A stretch of DNA of 64,000 nucleotides. Origin: Actinomycetospora straminea. Its GTDB lineage: Bacteria > Actinomycetota > Actinomycetes > Mycobacteriales > Pseudonocardiaceae. Made by a program: the position numbers and the translations under genes. Shown here piece by piece: positions 42,246 to 50,833 of this stretch. The stretch lies in contig NZ_JAQZAN010000005.1 in NCBI RefSeq assembly GCF_028737255.1, forward strand, positions 62,001 to 126,000, in the 5' to 3' direction. Each line of letters begins with the position of its first letter. Positions within the stretch are counted from its first letter, which is position 1. The notes beneath the pieces are model-generated. The model made no database searches. It saw only the letters and a program-made list of their open reading frames with translations, and was not told where the DNA came from.

Positions 42246-42596
42246 ATGACCCACGGATGGCGGACCTCCAGCTTCAGCTCGAACGGCGCGAGCTGCGTCG
42301 AGGTCCTCGAGGCCGACGGCGACACCTACCTCCGCGACACCAAGGAGCACGGCGAGGGTGCGGTGCTGCACCTCGACCGCCGGGCCTGGTCGGTGTTCCT
42401 CGACGAGGTCGCCCGCGACTCCCCCTCCGCCAACGGCGCCGTCGAGGTGACGGTGCACGAGGACGACGCCCGCGTCGTGCACGAGACCGCCTCGGGCGCG
42501 GTGCTGCACTTCCGCGACGACGAGTGGGTCGCCTTCCGGCGCGGCGTGCTCGCCGGCGAGTTCGGCGGCGAGTTCGGTGGCGTGGCCGGGGCCTGA
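42246..42596 (+). CDS. DUF397 protein with a duplicated half
   Basis: A 116-residue protein. Residues 4-55 are a standard DUF397 domain (GWRTSSFSSNGASCVEV, then VLHLDRRAWSVFLDEV). Residues 65-110 repeat the second half: VEVTVHEDDARVVHE, GAVLHFRDDEWVAFRRGVLA. Single DUF397 proteins are usually 60-75 residues, so this one is nearly doubled. ATG 42246 is used because AAGGAGAC lies 8-9 bases before it; ATG 42240 is too close. It follows the DUF5753 regulator by 63 bases, its usual partner. Confidence 0.88.
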   Translation: MTHGWRTSSFSSNGASCVEVLEADGDTYLRDTKEHGEGAVLHLDRRAWSVFLDEVARDSPSANGAVEVTVHEDDARVVHETASGAVLHFRDDEWVAFRRGVLAGEFGGEFGGVAGA

Positions 42597-42609
42597 GCCC
42601 CGGCTCCCC

Positions 42610-44103
42610 TCACTGCGGCGTCAGCGGGTTGCCGTCGCCGTCACCGGTGCCGTCGGCCGTGCCGTCGGCGGGCCCGTCGGCCGTGCCGTCCCCGGTGCCG
42701 TCGGTGGTGCCGCCACCACCGCCACCGCCGCCACCGCCGCCCCCGCCCGGCACGGGCACGGTCGTGGTGGTCGTCGGGCGCGTCGTGACCGGCGGCGGGG
42801 CGACCGTCGTGGTCGGCGGCGGGGTGGTCGTCCGCCGCGAGCGGGTGGTCGTCTCCTGCTCGGTGGTGGTCGTGCTGCTCGTGGTCAGCACGGGCGGGGG
42901 CACGGGCAGCGCGGGCGGCGCCGCCTCCTCCTGGTTGGAGAGCAGGAAGTAGCCGCCGACCCCGCCCGCCAGCAGCAGCGCCAGCAGCGCGACGACCGCG
43001 GCGCGGCGGCCGCGGCGCGGCGCGGCGGCGGCCCCGCCGGTGCGGGGGTCGTCGGGACCGACGAGCGCGGTCGGGTCGGCCGCGCCGTACGCGCCGGTGG
43101 CGCCGTAGGCCCCGGCCGCGCCCGCCGCGGGGCCGTAGTCGCCGGGCGGGGTACCGATGTGACGCGTGGGACCGGTCCCGCCCATCGGGGCGTACGCGGT
43201 GGCGCCGGTGCCCGGGCCCATCGCCGTGGTGCGCATCGCGCCGCTGCCCGTGACCGGCGCCGGGGCGAGGACGGTCTGGGCGTCCATGCCGGCCTCGCGG
43301 GCCATCATGCGCAGCTCGCCGACCACCTGCTCGGTGGTGGGGCGCTCCAGGGGCTCGTCGACGGTCATCGCCGCGAGCAGGTTGCCGAGCGGGCCGGGGA
43401 GGTCCGGCGGGATCTCGGGCGCGCGGTGCAGCCGGGCGACGGCCGCCTCGAGCGCGTTGCCCGGGTACTCGCGGCGGGCCGTGATGCACTCGAGCAGCAC
43501 CAGGCCCAGCGCGTAGACGTCGGACGCCGGGCCCACCTGCTGGCCGCGGACCTGCTCCGGCGACAGGTAGGACGCCGTACCGATGACCATGCCGGTCGCG
43601 GTGATGTTCGTCGCGTCGGCGAGCACCGCGATGCCGAAGTCCGACAGGTGCGGGCGCCCGTCCATGTCGAGCAGCACGTTGCCGGGCTTGATGTCGCGGT
43701 GGACGACGCCGTGGCGGTGCACGTAGGTGAGCGCGTCGCCGAGGGCCGCGCCGAGGGCGACGACGTCGCCGAGTGCGAGCGGGCCGCCGCGGATGCGGTC
43801 GGCGAGCGACTCGCCCTCGATGAGCTGCATCACGAAGTACGCGCGGTCGCGCTCCTGGCCGACGTCGTAGATCGTCACCAGGCCGGGGTGGTTCATCCCG
43901 GCGAGCGTCTGGACCTCGCGCTGGCGCCGGGACTCGTCGGCCTCGCCGACGCCGGCGGGGAAGAGCTTGACGGCGACGTCGCGCCCGAGCAGCTCGTCAC
44001 GGGCGCGGAACACCTCGGCCGCGCCACCGCGGCCGATGAGGTCGCCGAGGGTGTAGCGCCCGCCGCCCACGGTGGGCGGCGGGCCCGCCTCCGTCGAACT
44101 CAC
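42610..44103 (-). CDS. membrane Ser/Thr protein kinase without PASTA domains
   Basis: A 497-residue receptor-like kinase. The kinase domain (residues 15-270) has the GRGGAAEV loop, VAVKLF with the ATP Lys, HRDIKPGN, SDFGIA and SYLSPEQ. A Pro/Gly/Ala-rich juxtamembrane region follows, then a TM helix (RAAVVALLALLLAGGVGGYF) and an extracellular tail of Thr, Pro and Gly with a long poly-Gly run ending in GTADG repeats. The start GTG 44103 has GAGGAGG upstream. No PASTA repeat is present, so its signal differs from that of PknB at 55375. Its stop faces the DUF397 gene convergently. Confidence 0.93.
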   Translation of the reverse strand: MSSTEAGPPPTVGGGRYTLGDLIGRGGAAEVFRARDELLGRDVAVKLFPAGVGEADESRRQREVQTLAGMNHPGLVTIYDVGQERDRAYFVMQLIEGESLADRIRGGPLALGDVVALGAALGDALTYVHRHGVVHRDIKPGNVLLDMDGRPHLSDFGIAVLADATNITATGMVIGTASYLSPEQVRGQQVGPASDVYALGLVLLECITARREYPGNALEAAVARLHRAPEIPPDLPGPLGNLLAAMTVDEPLERPTTEQVVGELRMMAREAGMDAQTVLAPAPVTGSGAMRTTAMGPGTGATAYAPMGGTGPTRHIGTPPGDYGPAAGAAGAYGATGAYGAADPTALVGPDDPRTGGAAAAPRRGRRAAVVALLALLLAGGVGGYFLLSNQEEAAPPALPVPPPVLTTSSTTTTEQETTTRSRRTTTPPPTTTVAPPPVTTRPTTTTTVPVPGGGGGGGGGGGGGTTDGTGDGTADGPADGTADGTGDGDGNPLTPQ

Positions 44104-44362
44104 GCCCGCGCGCCTCCTCGTTCCCCGTGCCCCGGCGGCGTGCCGGCCCGTCGTCTCGTCGTCGTCGCAGAAGGGCCCGGTTCCCCGGGTCCACCCCACC
44201 CATCGTGCCTGGCCGCTCGCCGCGACCGACGGCCACCCTGCCGCACGGCCCACCCGGGGCGATACCTCCGCCCCCGGTGGGGGTGCCCTCACGAGGGTGT
44301 GGGGTGGGCGATCCCGCGGGTACCGTGCCGGTCCAGAGCCCCGCCCGGACCGTGGAGGACCG

Positions 44363-45025
44363 ATGAGCCGCGACGACTACGTGCAGCAGGGCAAGCAGTT
44401 CGCCAACGACCTGCGCGACACGGCCAGCAAGAAGGTGGCCGACAACGAGCAGAGCATCCTCGGCGCGATCGGCAAGGCCGCGCGCTGGGTGGACCAGAAG
44501 ACCGGCGGCAAGTACGCCGAGCAGATCGGCCGGGCCGAGGCGAAGGTCGGCGAGGGCGTCGGCTGGGCGGCGAAGCAGGGCACGGGCGAGCCGCAGGCCC
44601 CGGGCGCGGCGGCCGGCGACGGCACCGAGCAGGGCGCGACCGGACCGGTCGGCACGCCCGGCACCGCGGAACCCCAGGGCACCGCGGGTCCCCAGGGCAC
44701 CGCGGGCCCCCAGGGCGCCGCCGGCACCCCCGGCGCGCGGCCCGCGGGCAACCAGCCCCCCGGCACGCAGACCCCGAGCGCCCCGGACGCCGGCGCCGGC
44801 GATCCCACCCCGCCGCACGCCGAGGGCGCGCCGGCCGGGCCGGGCGCCTCGACCGCGGGTCCCGGCGGCGTCGGCGAGCCGCCCACGGGCCCCGTCGGAC
44901 CGCCGACCGGCCGCGGCGCCGGCCCCGCGCCGTCCGACACCCCGACCGACCCGGGCCGCCCGACCCACCCGCCGCGCGACCCCGACGGTGGAGCCGCCGA
45001 CTGGCCGCGCCCGCCGCAGTCGTGA
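44363..45025 (+). CDS. MT0933-type antitoxin-like protein with Pro/Gly-rich tail
   Basis: A 220-residue protein. The first 75 residues match the MT0933/PF14013 antitoxin-like pattern: a helix with QGKQFANDLRDTASKKVADN, then IGKAARWVDQKTGGKYAEQI, the WVDQKTGGKY core being characteristic. The remaining 145 residues are low-complexity Gly, Pro, Ala and Thr, which is unusual, as simple members stop after about 60-80 residues. No toxin gene is adjacent, so an antitoxin role is doubtful; many such proteins may instead be stress-type proteins. ATG 44363 follows GTGGAGGAC. Confidence 0.8.
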   Translation: MSRDDYVQQGKQFANDLRDTASKKVADNEQSILGAIGKAARWVDQKTGGKYAEQIGRAEAKVGEGVGWAAKQGTGEPQAPGAAAGDGTEQGATGPVGTPGTAEPQGTAGPQGTAGPQGAAGTPGARPAGNQPPGTQTPSAPDAGAGDPTPPHAEGAPAGPGASTAGPGGVGEPPTGPVGPPTGRGAGPAPSDTPTDPGRPTHPPRDPDGGAADWPRPPQS

Positions 45026-45052
45026 GGCCGGCGACACCCAGCGGGGCCGCGC

Positions 45053-45862
45053 GTGGCTGAGTTCGACAAGGCCACGCGCCCCGAGCCCACCGACGAGCCG
45101 GGGCGTTACACCGTCCTCCTCGACGAGCAGTGGAGCATCGGCCCGAAGCTGCACGGGGGCTACCTGCTCGCCGTGCTGGCCCGGGCCGCCCGCGAGACGG
45201 TCGCCGCACAGCGTCCGGAGCACACCTGCCCGCAGGCGGTGACCGGCACGTTCCTGCAGGCACCGGAGCCGGGCCCGGCCTCCCTGGAGGTGACGGTCCT
45301 GCGGCTCGGGCGCGGGGCCTCGCAGCTGCGCGTGCGCCTCGACCAGGGCGGGCCGGCCGTCGAGGCCGCGTGCGTCCTGGGCCCGCCCGCGGTACCGACA
45401 CCGCACGACGTCGAGCCCGCCCCGCCGGAGCTCACGCCGTTCGACGACTGCCCGCGCAGCCCGTCGAGCACCGACGACGGCCGCGGCTCGCTGCCGATCA
45501 TGGACGTCGTCGACACCCGTCTCGACCCGCGCACGACGGGCTTCCTGCGGGGCGCGCCGTCGGGCGAGGGCCGCGTCTCGGGCTGGGCCGCCCTCGACTC
45601 CGGCGAGCCCTGGACGCCCGAGGGCCTGCTGGTGGTGCTCGACGTGCTGCCGCCGGCGACGTTCGACATGGGCGTGCTGGGCTGGTCGCCGACGATGTCG
45701 CTCTCGGCGCACGTGGTCGCCGAGCCCGCCCCGGGCCCGCTCCGGGTCACGCAGTGGGTGCAGCACGCCGGCGTCGACCGCATGCACGAGTCGTGCCGCG
45801 TCTGGGATCCCGCCGGCCGGCTGGTCGGCCACGCCCACCAGCTGGCGGCGATCCGCCGGTAG
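45053..45862 (+). CDS. acyl-CoA thioesterase-like (double hotdog) protein
   Basis: A 269-residue protein with two hotdog folds. The first half has QWSIGPKLHGGYLLAVLARA and TGTFLQAPEPGPASLEVTVL; the second has TFDMGVLGWSPTMSLSAHVV and RLVGHAHQLAAIRR at the end. This is the TesB-like thioesterase layout of actinobacteria, which hydrolyses acyl-CoA. Start GTG 45053, weak ribosome site. Spacing to the MT0933-type gene is 27 bases, so co-transcription is likely. It ends 17 bases before the convergent serS. Confidence 0.88.
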   Translation: MAEFDKATRPEPTDEPGRYTVLLDEQWSIGPKLHGGYLLAVLARAARETVAAQRPEHTCPQAVTGTFLQAPEPGPASLEVTVLRLGRGASQLRVRLDQGGPAVEAACVLGPPAVPTPHDVEPAPPELTPFDDCPRSPSSTDDGRGSLPIMDVVDTRLDPRTTGFLRGAPSGEGRVSGWAALDSGEPWTPEGLLVVLDVLPPATFDMGVLGWSPTMSLSAHVVAEPAPGPLRVTQWVQHAGVDRMHESCRVWDPAGRLVGHAHQLAAIRR

Positions 45863-45878
45863 ACCGGTGGAGGAGGCC

Positions 45879-47189
45879 CTACTCCGTGGTGCCGTCGGCG
45901 AGGATCCGCCGGAAGCCCGCGTACGGGGCGAGCACCTCGGGCAGCGTCACCGAGCCGTCCTCGGACTGGCACTGCTCGAGGATCGCGGCCATGCTGCGCC
46001 CGATCGGCAGGCCCGACCCGTTCAGCGTCGCGACCTGGCCCCGCCCGCCGTGGGCGTCCTTGCTGCGGATGCCCGAGCGGCGGGCCTGGAACGTGCCGCA
46101 GTCCGAGCAGGACGAGATCTCGCGGTAGGTGTCCTGGCCGGGCAGCCACACCTCGATGTCGTAGGTGAGCTGGGCGTTGAAGCCCATGTCGCCGGCGGCG
46201 AGGCGGATGACCCGGTACGCCAGGCCCAGCTCCTGCAGGCACGCCTCGGCGTGGCCGAGCATCACCTCGAGCTCCCGGGGGGACTCCTCCGCGGCGCAGA
46301 TGCGCACCAGCTCGACCTTCGAGAACTGGTGCAGCCGCAGGATGCCCCGGGTGTCGCGGCCGTAGGAGCCGGCCTCGGACCGGAAGCACGGCGTCCACGA
46401 CGTGTAGGCCCGCGGCAGCGTCTCGGCGGGGAGGATCTCGTCGGCGTGCAGCGCCGTGAGCGGCACCTCGGCGGTGGGGATGAGGTAGAGGCCCCGGTCG
46501 CCGGTACCGGTCCGGAAGAGGTCCTCCTCGAACTTGGGCAGCTGACCGGTGCCGGTCATGGTCTGCCCGCTCACGAGGTAGGGCGGGGAGAACTCGGTGT
46601 AGCCGTGCCGCCCGGTGTGCAGGGCGAGGAAGAAGGTGGCGATGGCGCGCTCGAGCGCCGCGCCCGGCCCGCGGGCGAGCGAGAACCGGGCGCCGGAGAG
46701 CTTCGCCGCGCGCCCGAAGTCGAGGATGCCCATGGCCTCGCCGAGCTCGACGTGGTCGCGCGGGGTGAACCCGAACGCCGGGGGCTCGCCGACGCGGCGC
46801 ACCTCGACGGCGTCGTCCTCGGAGTCGCCGTCGGGGGCGTCGTCGGACGGCAGGTTCGGGATGACGAGCAGCAGGTCGCGCAGCGCCGCCTCGGCGGCCT
46901 CGACCTCCTCCTCCGCCTCGCGGATGCGCTCCTTGAGCTCGCGGGCCCGTTCCTTGAGCGCCGTCAGGTCAGGGGCGACGTCCGCCGACGACGCGCCGGC
47001 CTTCGCGGCCTTCCCGACCTCGGCGGCCGCGCGCTTGGACTCCGCGCGCAGCTCGTCGACCGTCCCGATCGCGCTCGCGCGCCGCGACGACATCGCCTCC
47101 AGCCCCGCGAGGTCGAGCTCGTAACCCCGACGGCGCAGGCGGCGCACCGCCTCGTCGCCGAGCTCGAGCAGGAGGCGTGCGTCGTGCAT
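45879..47189 (-). CDS. serS: seryl-tRNA synthetase
   Basis: A 436-residue class II synthetase that charges tRNA-Ser. The N-terminal antiparallel coiled coil (about residues 28-105, with LKERARELKERIREAEEEVE) is the tRNA-binding arm. The catalytic core has the block TGTGQLPKFEEDLF, motif 2 FRSEAGSYGRDTRGILRLHQ and motif 3 near GSGLPIGRSMAAILEQ. All expected elements and the length fit. The start ATG 47189 follows GGAGAGGA by 9 bases. It is followed upstream by the tRNA-Leu gene, with a hairpin between them. Confidence 0.97.
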   Translation of the reverse strand: MHDARLLLELGDEAVRRLRRRGYELDLAGLEAMSSRRASAIGTVDELRAESKRAAAEVGKAAKAGASSADVAPDLTALKERARELKERIREAEEEVEAAEAALRDLLLVIPNLPSDDAPDGDSEDDAVEVRRVGEPPAFGFTPRDHVELGEAMGILDFGRAAKLSGARFSLARGPGAALERAIATFFLALHTGRHGYTEFSPPYLVSGQTMTGTGQLPKFEEDLFRTGTGDRGLYLIPTAEVPLTALHADEILPAETLPRAYTSWTPCFRSEAGSYGRDTRGILRLHQFSKVELVRICAAEESPRELEVMLGHAEACLQELGLAYRVIRLAAGDMGFNAQLTYDIEVWLPGQDTYREISSCSDCGTFQARRSGIRSKDAHGGRGQVATLNGSGLPIGRSMAAILEQCQSEDGSVTLPEVLAPYAGFRRILADGTTE

Positions 47190-47248
47190 CGCGTCGGTCC
47201 TCTCCGGCGGTCCTCGGGCTCCGGGATGACGGCCCCCGGGATGACGAA

Positions 47249-47279
47249 GGGCCCCGGCCGTGGGTCACGACCGGGGCCC
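47249..47279 (-). terminator. hairpin between tRNA-Leu and serS
   Basis: GGGCCCCGG at 47249-47257 pairs with CCGGGGCCC at 47271-47279. It sits 19 bases past the CCA end of the tRNA on the minus strand, so it probably ends the tRNA transcript before serS. Confidence 0.7.
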
Positions 47280-47297
47280 GCAGATCGAAGGGAGTGC

Positions 47298-47383
47298 TGG
47301 TGGGCGAGGGGGGAGTTGAACCCCCACATCCTTCCGGATACACGGACCTGAACCGTGCGCGTCTGCCATTCCGCCACTCGCCC
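47298..47383 (-). tRNA. tRNA-Leu(CAG)
   Basis: Read on the minus strand, acceptor arm GGGCGAG pairs with CTCGCCC, followed by discriminator A and an encoded CCA. The anticodon stem-loop is CACGG-TTCAGGT-CCGTG with anticodon CAG. A long variable arm (ATCCGGAAGGAT) and the T arm with GTTCAACT mark a class II tRNA of the Leu type. The position between serS and fhaA matches the leuT location near fhaA in mycobacteria. Confidence 0.96.
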
Positions 47384-47555
47384 GGAGTGATCTGTGGAAA
47401 ACGCTAGCACGTGCCCTCCGACGCGCTCCGAAGGAGGTCCGCACCGCCGAGGAGGCGACCGATACCATCGAGGCCACCCGCCCGGTGTGGCGACACTCCG
47501 GATGGGGCAGCAGTGACGGGACGACCGCGCGAGCGTCGGACGAGGAGGGATCGCG

Positions 47556-48851
47556 GTGGGGCGCGCACAGCGCTTCGAGCGCAAGCTCGAAGGACTGGTG
47601 GGTGACGCCTTCGCACGCGTGTTCGGTGGCAAGGTCGTCCCGCAGGAGATAGCACAGGGCCTTCGCCGGGAGGCGGAGGACGGCGTGCGAGAGTTGGCAG
47701 GTGGGCGTCGCCTGGCGCCCAATCAGTACACGGTGGTGCTCAGTCCCGCAGACCACGAACGTTTGGCCGGCGACGAGGAGACCATCACCCACTCGCTCAT
47801 CGAGGTCGTGGAGGAGCACCTCACAGAGGGCGGGTGGGAGACATACGGTGAGGTCGTAGTCTCTCTGGAGCGTTCCGACGCGCTGCACACGGGACAGTTC
47901 CGCACCAGGTCGTCCGTTGACCCCGACGCGTCGCGGCGACGGGCCGCGAGCCCCCGATCCGCAGGAGAACAGCCCATGAGTCAGGCACCCGGTCGCTACC
48001 CGGACGACCAGCAGGGTCGCGACGGCAACTACCCGCAGGACCCCTACGGCCAGCAGGGTGGCTACCCGCAGCAGCAGGGGGGCTACCCGCAGCAGGGCTA
48101 CGGCCAGCAGGGCGGGTACGACCAGTACGGGCAGCCGCAGGGCTACCCGCAGCAGGGCGGCTACCCGCAGCAGGGCGGCTACGACCCCTACGGCCAGCAG
48201 GGCGGCTACCCGCAGCAGGGCTACGGCCAGCAGGGCTACGACCAGTACGGCCAGCAGCAGGGCTACGGCCAGCAGGGCTACGACCAGTACGGCCAGCCCC
48301 AGGGCTACGGCCAGCAGCAGCCCGGCTACGACCCCTACCAGCAGCAGGGGTACGGCCAGCAGGGCTACGACCAGTACGGCCAGCCCCAGGGCTACCCGCA
48401 GCAGGGCGGCTACCCGCAGCAGGGCGGCTACGACCCCTACGGCCAGCAGGGCGGCTACGGCGGCCAGTACGGCCAGGGCGGGTACGACCCGTACGGCCAG
48501 CAGGGCGGCTACGACCAGTACGGCCAGCAGGGTGGTGGCTACGGCGGGGTGCAGACCCGCCAGATGACCGCCTCGCTGACGCTGGACGACGGCTCGAACC
48601 GCTCGTACCAGCTGGTCAACGGCTCGAACGTCATCGGCCGTGGCCAGGACGCCCAGTTCCGCCTCGCGGACACCGGTGTGTCGCGTCGTCACCTCGAGAT
48701 CAACTGGGACGGCCAGCAGGCCACCCTGTCCGACCTCGGGTCGACCAACGGCACGACGGTCAACGGCACGCCCGTGCAGACCTGGCAGCTCGCCGACGGC
48801 GACACCATCCGGGTCGGGCACTCCGCGCTGCTGTTCCGCGCGCAGGGCTGA
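47556..48851 (+). CDS. fhaA: FhaA-like protein: DUF3662, Q/G/Y-rich linker, FHA domain
   Basis: A 431-residue regulator of peptidoglycan synthesis. Residues 1-125 form the DUF3662 domain ([20 protein letters not shown] with [20 protein letters not shown]). Residues 140-330 are a linker of repeated [15 protein letters not shown] and GYDPYGQ units. The C-terminal FHA domain (about 335-430) has [22 protein letters not shown] and [12 protein letters not shown], the phosphothreonine-binding signature. In mycobacteria FhaA binds the pseudokinase region of MviN. The start GTG 47556 follows GAGGAGGGA. It is the first gene of the fhaA-pknB operon. Confidence 0.96.
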   Translation: MGRAQRFERKLEGLVGDAFARVFGGKVVPQEIAQGLRREAEDGVRELAGGRRLAPNQYTVVLSPADHERLAGDEETITHSLIEVVEEHLTEGGWETYGEVVVSLERSDALHTGQFRTRSSVDPDASRRRAASPRSAGEQPMSQAPGRYPDDQQGRDGNYPQDPYGQQGGYPQQQGGYPQQGYGQQGGYDQYGQPQGYPQQGGYPQQGGYDPYGQQGGYPQQGYGQQGYDQYGQQQGYGQQGYDQYGQPQGYGQQQPGYDPYQQQGYGQQGYDQYGQPQGYPQQGGYPQQGGYDPYGQQGGYGGQYGQGGYDPYGQQGGYDQYGQQGGGYGGVQTRQMTASLTLDDGSNRSYQLVNGSNVIGRGQDAQFRLADTGVSRRHLEINWDGQQATLSDLGSTNGTTVNGTPVQTWQLADGDTIRVGHSALLFRAQG

Positions 48852-48870
48852 GGCCCGAAGGCCCGTCGGC

Positions 48871-49353
48871 GTGCCCGAACTCGTCCTCCAGATCACGCGG
48901 GCCGGATTCCTGGCCCTGTTGTGGCTGTTCGTCCTCGCCGCGTTGCGGGTCGTCCGCAGCGACCTCTACGCGGCCTCGGGTCTGCGGGCCGCGGCGCCCG
49001 GCGGACGACGTCCCCCGACGCGCGGGGGAACGTCCAAGCCGGCCCGCGGCGGCGGCCGCTCGGGGCCCCGCGCCCTGATCGTCACCGCCGGTGCCCTCGC
49101 GGGCACCCGCATCGCCCTGGACGGCCGTCCGATCATGATCGGGCGGGCGGACGACTCGACGCTGGTGCTCGACGACGACTACGCGTCGACCCGGCACGCT
49201 CGCATCTCCCAGTCGGGCGACGACTGGTACGTCGAGGATCTCGGGTCGACCAACGGCACGTACCTCGACCGCAACAAGGTCTCCGGACCCACCCGGGTCC
49301 CCGCGGGCACACCGATCAGGATCGGCAAGACGGTCATCGAGCTCCGCTCATGA
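48871..49353 (+). CDS. fhaB: FhaB/FipA: membrane-anchored FHA-domain protein
   Basis: A 160-residue protein with an N-terminal TM helix (residues 9-27, TRAGFLALLWLFVLAALRVV), a basic linker and a C-terminal FHA domain containing IMIGRADDSTLVLDD, ARISQSGDDWYVEDLGSTNG and IRIGKTVIEL. FhaB helps link FtsZ and the divisome to Ser/Thr kinase signalling. The start GTG 48871 is 19 bases after the fhaA stop, without a strong ribosome site. The gene is followed by pstP after 76 bases. Confidence 0.95.
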   Translation: MPELVLQITRAGFLALLWLFVLAALRVVRSDLYAASGLRAAAPGGRRPPTRGGTSKPARGGGRSGPRALIVTAGALAGTRIALDGRPIMIGRADDSTLVLDDDYASTRHARISQSGDDWYVEDLGSTNGTYLDRNKVSGPTRVPAGTPIRIGKTVIELRS

Positions 49354-49429
49354 CCAGCTCGCCGCTCGGTCGGCCGCCCATCCGGACCCGGGTGACGACG
49401 CCCCGTCCCCTCCCGTGCAGGATCGACCC

Positions 49430-50833
49430 GTGACCCTGGTGCTGCGCTACTCCGCTCGCAGTGACCGGGGCCTGGTGCGGCAGAACAACCAGGACTCGGT
49501 CTACGCGGGCCCGCGCCTGCTCGCCCTCGCCGACGGCATGGGCGGACACGCGGCCGGCGAGGTGGCCTCGAAGCTGGTCATCGCCGCGCTCGTGCCGCTC
49601 GACGACGACGAGCCCGGCGACGACCTCCTGGGCGAGCTCGCCGAGGCCACCGCCCAGGGCAACGACGCGATCACCGAGCTCGTCGCCGAGGAGCCGGACC
49701 TCGACGGCATGGGCACGACGCTGACCGCGGTGCTCTTCGCCGGCAGCCGGCTGGGCATGGTCCACGTCGGCGACTCGCGGGCCTACCTCTTCCGCGACGG
49801 CGTCCTCACGCAGATCACCCGCGACGACACGTTCGTGCAGTCGCTGATCGACGAGGGCCGGATCACCGAGGACGAGGCGGCGAGCCACCCGCAGCGCTCG
49901 CTGCTGCTGCGCGCGCTCACCGGCCACGACGTCGAGCCCGCCCTGACCGTCCGCGAGGCCCGCTCCGGCGACCGGTACCTGCTGTGCTCCGACGGCCTGT
50001 CCGGCGTCGTGAGCGCCGAGACGCTCGCCGACGCGCTGACGATCCCCGACCCGCAGGACTGCTCGGACCGCCTCATCGAGCTCGCGCTCAAGGGCGGCGG
50101 CCCGGACAACGTCACCTGCATCGTCGCCGACGTCGTCGACGTCGACTACGGCGAGCACGACCCCATCTACGGCGGCGCCGCCGGCGACGGCCGCGCCGAT
50201 CCCCCGCCCGGCGACTCCGCGGCCGCGCGCGCCTCCGCCGCGACGCTGACCCGCACGGAGCCCGAGCCGCGCCCCGCGCCCGTCGCCTCCGAGTCCCCGC
50301 GCCGCCGCCCGGGCCGCGCGCGCCTGCGCCTGGCCCTCGCCGCGCTGGCCGTCGTCGCGCTCGCCGGCATCGCCGTGCTCGCCGCGACCGTCTACGTCTC
50401 GAGCCAGTACTACGTCGCCGGCGACGACGACACCGTCGTCATCTACCAGGGCGTGCCCGGCACGTTCCTCGGCGTCTCGCTGCAGAGCGTCGCCCAGGAC
50501 TCCGGGGTGCGCGTCGCCGACCTCACGCCCGTCGCGCGCCAGCAGCTCGCCGGCGACGGCATCCGCGTCGAGGACCTCCCGGGCGCCCAGCAGACGGTCG
50601 ACCGGCTGCGGACCGAGCAGATGCTCCCGCCGTGCGAGCCCGTCGCCGCCACCCCCGTGCCCGGTGCCGACCCGAACGCCGTGCCGGGTGTCGACCCGAA
50701 CGCCGTGCCGGGCGCCGCCGGCGCCGCGCCGACGCCCGTCCCCGGAGCGCCCGGCGTCGCGGGCCAGGCGCCCGTCGCGTCCGCCGCACCGACCGAGCCG
50801 CAGGTCCCGGGCCGGGACTGCCGGGTCCCGTGA
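49430..50833 (+). CDS. pstP: PstP: PP2C-type Ser/Thr phosphatase, membrane bound
   Basis: A 467-residue phosphatase opposing PknA/PknB. The PP2C domain (1-240) starts TLVLRYSARSDRGLVRQNNQ, with metal-binding DGMGGH and GDSRAYLFRDG, and ends with GGGPDNVTCIVADV. A linker, a TM helix (about 303-322) and an extracytoplasmic part with a Pro/Gly/Val tail (VPGADPNAVPGVDPNAVPG) follow. GTG 49430 is preferred over GTG 49415 because it starts at the conserved TLVLRY and has AGGA upstream. Its TGA overlaps the rodA ATG by one base (TGATG). Confidence 0.95.
   Translation: MTLVLRYSARSDRGLVRQNNQDSVYAGPRLLALADGMGGHAAGEVASKLVIAALVPLDDDEPGDDLLGELAEATAQGNDAITELVAEEPDLDGMGTTLTAVLFAGSRLGMVHVGDSRAYLFRDGVLTQITRDDTFVQSLIDEGRITEDEAASHPQRSLLLRALTGHDVEPALTVREARSGDRYLLCSDGLSGVVSAETLADALTIPDPQDCSDRLIELALKGGGPDNVTCIVADVVDVDYGEHDPIYGGAAGDGRADPPPGDSAAARASAATLTRTEPEPRPAPVASESPRRRPGRARLRLALAALAVVALAGIAVLAATVYVSSQYYVAGDDDTVVIYQGVPGTFLGVSLQSVAQDSGVRVADLTPVARQQLAGDGIRVEDLPGAQQTVDRLRTEQMLPPCEPVAATPVPGADPNAVPGVDPNAVPGAAGAAPTPVPGAPGVAGQAPVASAAPTEPQVPGRDCRVP

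Noticed and set aside
47985-48540. Intergenic tandem repeat array
   Set aside because: The repeats lie inside the fhaA reading frame and encode its linker.
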